Shown here: piece after piece, positions 63,326-64,000 of the stretch | How positions within the stretch are numbered: the first letter of the stretch is position 1 | Layout of the letters: the number at the start of each line of letters is the position of its first letter | NCBI GenBank assembly: GCA_020725265.1 | Contig: DYFK01000013.1 | Span: 24,646 to 88,645 of the forward strand | Length of the DNA stretch: 64,000 nucleotides | Direction of reading: 5' to 3' | Origin: Hydrogenophilus sp. | GTDB lineage: Bacteria > Pseudomonadota > Gammaproteobacteria > Burkholderiales > Thiobacillaceae | Program-made: the position numbers and the translations under genes | The notes under the pieces: model-generated | Database searches by the model: none | The model's input: the letters and a program-made list of their open reading frames with translations, nothing else | Told to the model about the DNA's origin: nothing

Positions 63326-64000
63326 ATGTTCAAGAATATGAAGATCGGCATGCGCCTCGGCCTCGGCTTCGGCGTCGTCGTCGTGCTGATGGCCGCCATC
63401 GCCTTCCTGGCCATCACCCGCATGGCCAACCTCAACCAGAGCATCGATCTGGTCGTCACCGACCGCTATCCGAAGACGGTGGTGGCCAATCACGTCATCG
63501 ACAACATCAACGTCATCGCCCGCGCCATGCGCAACACCGTGCTGCTGAGCGACGCCAACCAGATCGAGCGTGAACTCGGCCGCATCGAGGAAGCGCGCAA
63601 GAACATCGTCGGTGAACTGCAAAAGCTCGACGAAACCATCACCAGCGAGGACGGCAAGCGCATGCTCGCCGCCGTCAAGGACGCGCGCGGCAAATACGTG
63701 GTCGCCCAGGACACCTTCCTCAACCTGATCAAGGAAGGCAAGCAGGAACAGGCGGTCGAGTACCTGCTCACCAGCGTGCGCGAGCCACAGGGCGCCTACC
63801 TCAACGCGGTCAACGACCTGATCACGTACCAGGGCAAGCTGATGGAGGAAGCCGGCCAGGAAACCACCGAGGTCTACCAGGCCGCGCGCACCCTGATCCT
63901 GCTGATCGCCGCCATCGCGCTGGCGCTGGCGGTCGGCATCGCGCTGTGGGTGACGCGTTCGATCACGCGGCCGCTGAACCAGGCGGTGGGCGTCGCCAAC
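63326..64000 (+). CDS. Methyl-accepting chemotaxis protein, 4HB type (3' end beyond window)
   Basis: The first 225 codons of an MCP, open to the window edge. TM1 (about 10-30; GLGFGVVVVLMAAIAFLAIT), a four-helix-bundle sensor (about 35-185; DRYPKTVVANHVIDNINVIA), TM2 (about 188-210; LILLIAAIALALAVGIALWV) and the start of HAMP (TRSITRPLNQAV). TGGAGATCCCC precedes the ATG. It follows cheA by 49 bp and should signal through it. Confidence 0.9.
   Translation, partial: MFKNMKIGMRLGLGFGVVVVLMAAIAFLAITRMANLNQSIDLVVTDRYPKTVVANHVIDNINVIARAMRNTVLLSDANQIERELGRIEEARKNIVGELQKLDETITSEDGKRMLAAVKDARGKYVVAQDTFLNLIKEGKQEQAVEYLLTSVREPQGAYLNAVNDLITYQGKLMEEAGQETTEVYQAARTLILLIAAIALALAVGIALWVTRSITRPLNQAVGVAN

Overview
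The window is high-GC DNA (long runs of GCG, CCG and GGC codons) with tightly packed operons and many ATGA-type stop/start overlaps. It looks like a free-living sulfur-oxidising proteobacterium, most likely a betaproteobacterium: it has the arginine form of EF-P with its EarP rhamnosyltransferase, a methylcitrate operon, two flavocytochrome c sulfide dehydrogenase (FCSD) modules, and a large chemotaxis/two-component block. No rRNA, tRNA or insertion sequence was recognised. Two genes run off the ends: prpD at base 1 and a methyl-accepting chemotaxis protein at base 64000.

Layout. 1-5634 (minus): prpE-prpB-prpC-prpD, the propionate methylcitrate pathway, with palindromic repeats between genes. 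5909-6627: a VapBC-like toxin-antitoxin pair with an inverted-repeat operator. 6700-7350: a gene-poor stretch with three CRISPR-repeat-like relics and no cas genes. 7353-11358: two hypothetical genes, a beta-carbonic anhydrase and a mechanosensitive-channel-like protein. 11434-14671: phosphoglycerate mutases, earP and efp. 14762-20747: an outer-membrane-like protein, a TPM-domain pair, a GAF/HD-GYP phosphodiesterase, a Rieske ferredoxin next to a TrpD-like protein, and a CDF-type transporter. 21014-23370: FCSD module 1. 23367-26611 (minus): a radical SAM protein and a sigma-54 activator with a Cys-rich PAS domain. 26612-31936: a divergent operon behind a near-consensus sigma-54 promoter, encoding a bd-oxidase-like subunit with a C-terminal heme c domain, a second membrane subunit, and FCSD module 2. 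31933-38518: sulfur, NO and peroxide related accessory genes (NifX-like, DUF2141, peroxiredoxin, DUF302 x2, SQR-like, truncated hemoglobin, rhodanese, DUF3365 heme lipoprotein, SLAC1-like channel). 38557-51317: housekeeping and mixed genes (homocysteine methyltransferase, AraC regulator, TlpA thioredoxin, NERD-like helicase, truC, yaeQ, nitronate monooxygenase, an NnrS-like/DUF2249/hemerythrin trio, radA). 51539-64000: three histidine kinases, four response regulators, and a che cluster (MCP, CheY, STAS, CheA, MCP).

How it fits together. The most coherent and least familiar system is 25316-31936. A Cys-rich PAS sigma-54 activator faces an operon that could carry electrons from sulfide through an FCSD flavoprotein and c-type cytochromes directly to a membrane bd-like enzyme that has its own heme c. 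Its FCSD flavoprotein lacks the cysteine that covalently holds FAD, while the copy in module 1 keeps it. The signalling block shows recent change: two adjacent kinases share a 637-bp identical segment, and the second is cut by an in-frame amber codon. The CheA carries two motifs matching the c-di-GMP-binding MshEN consensus.
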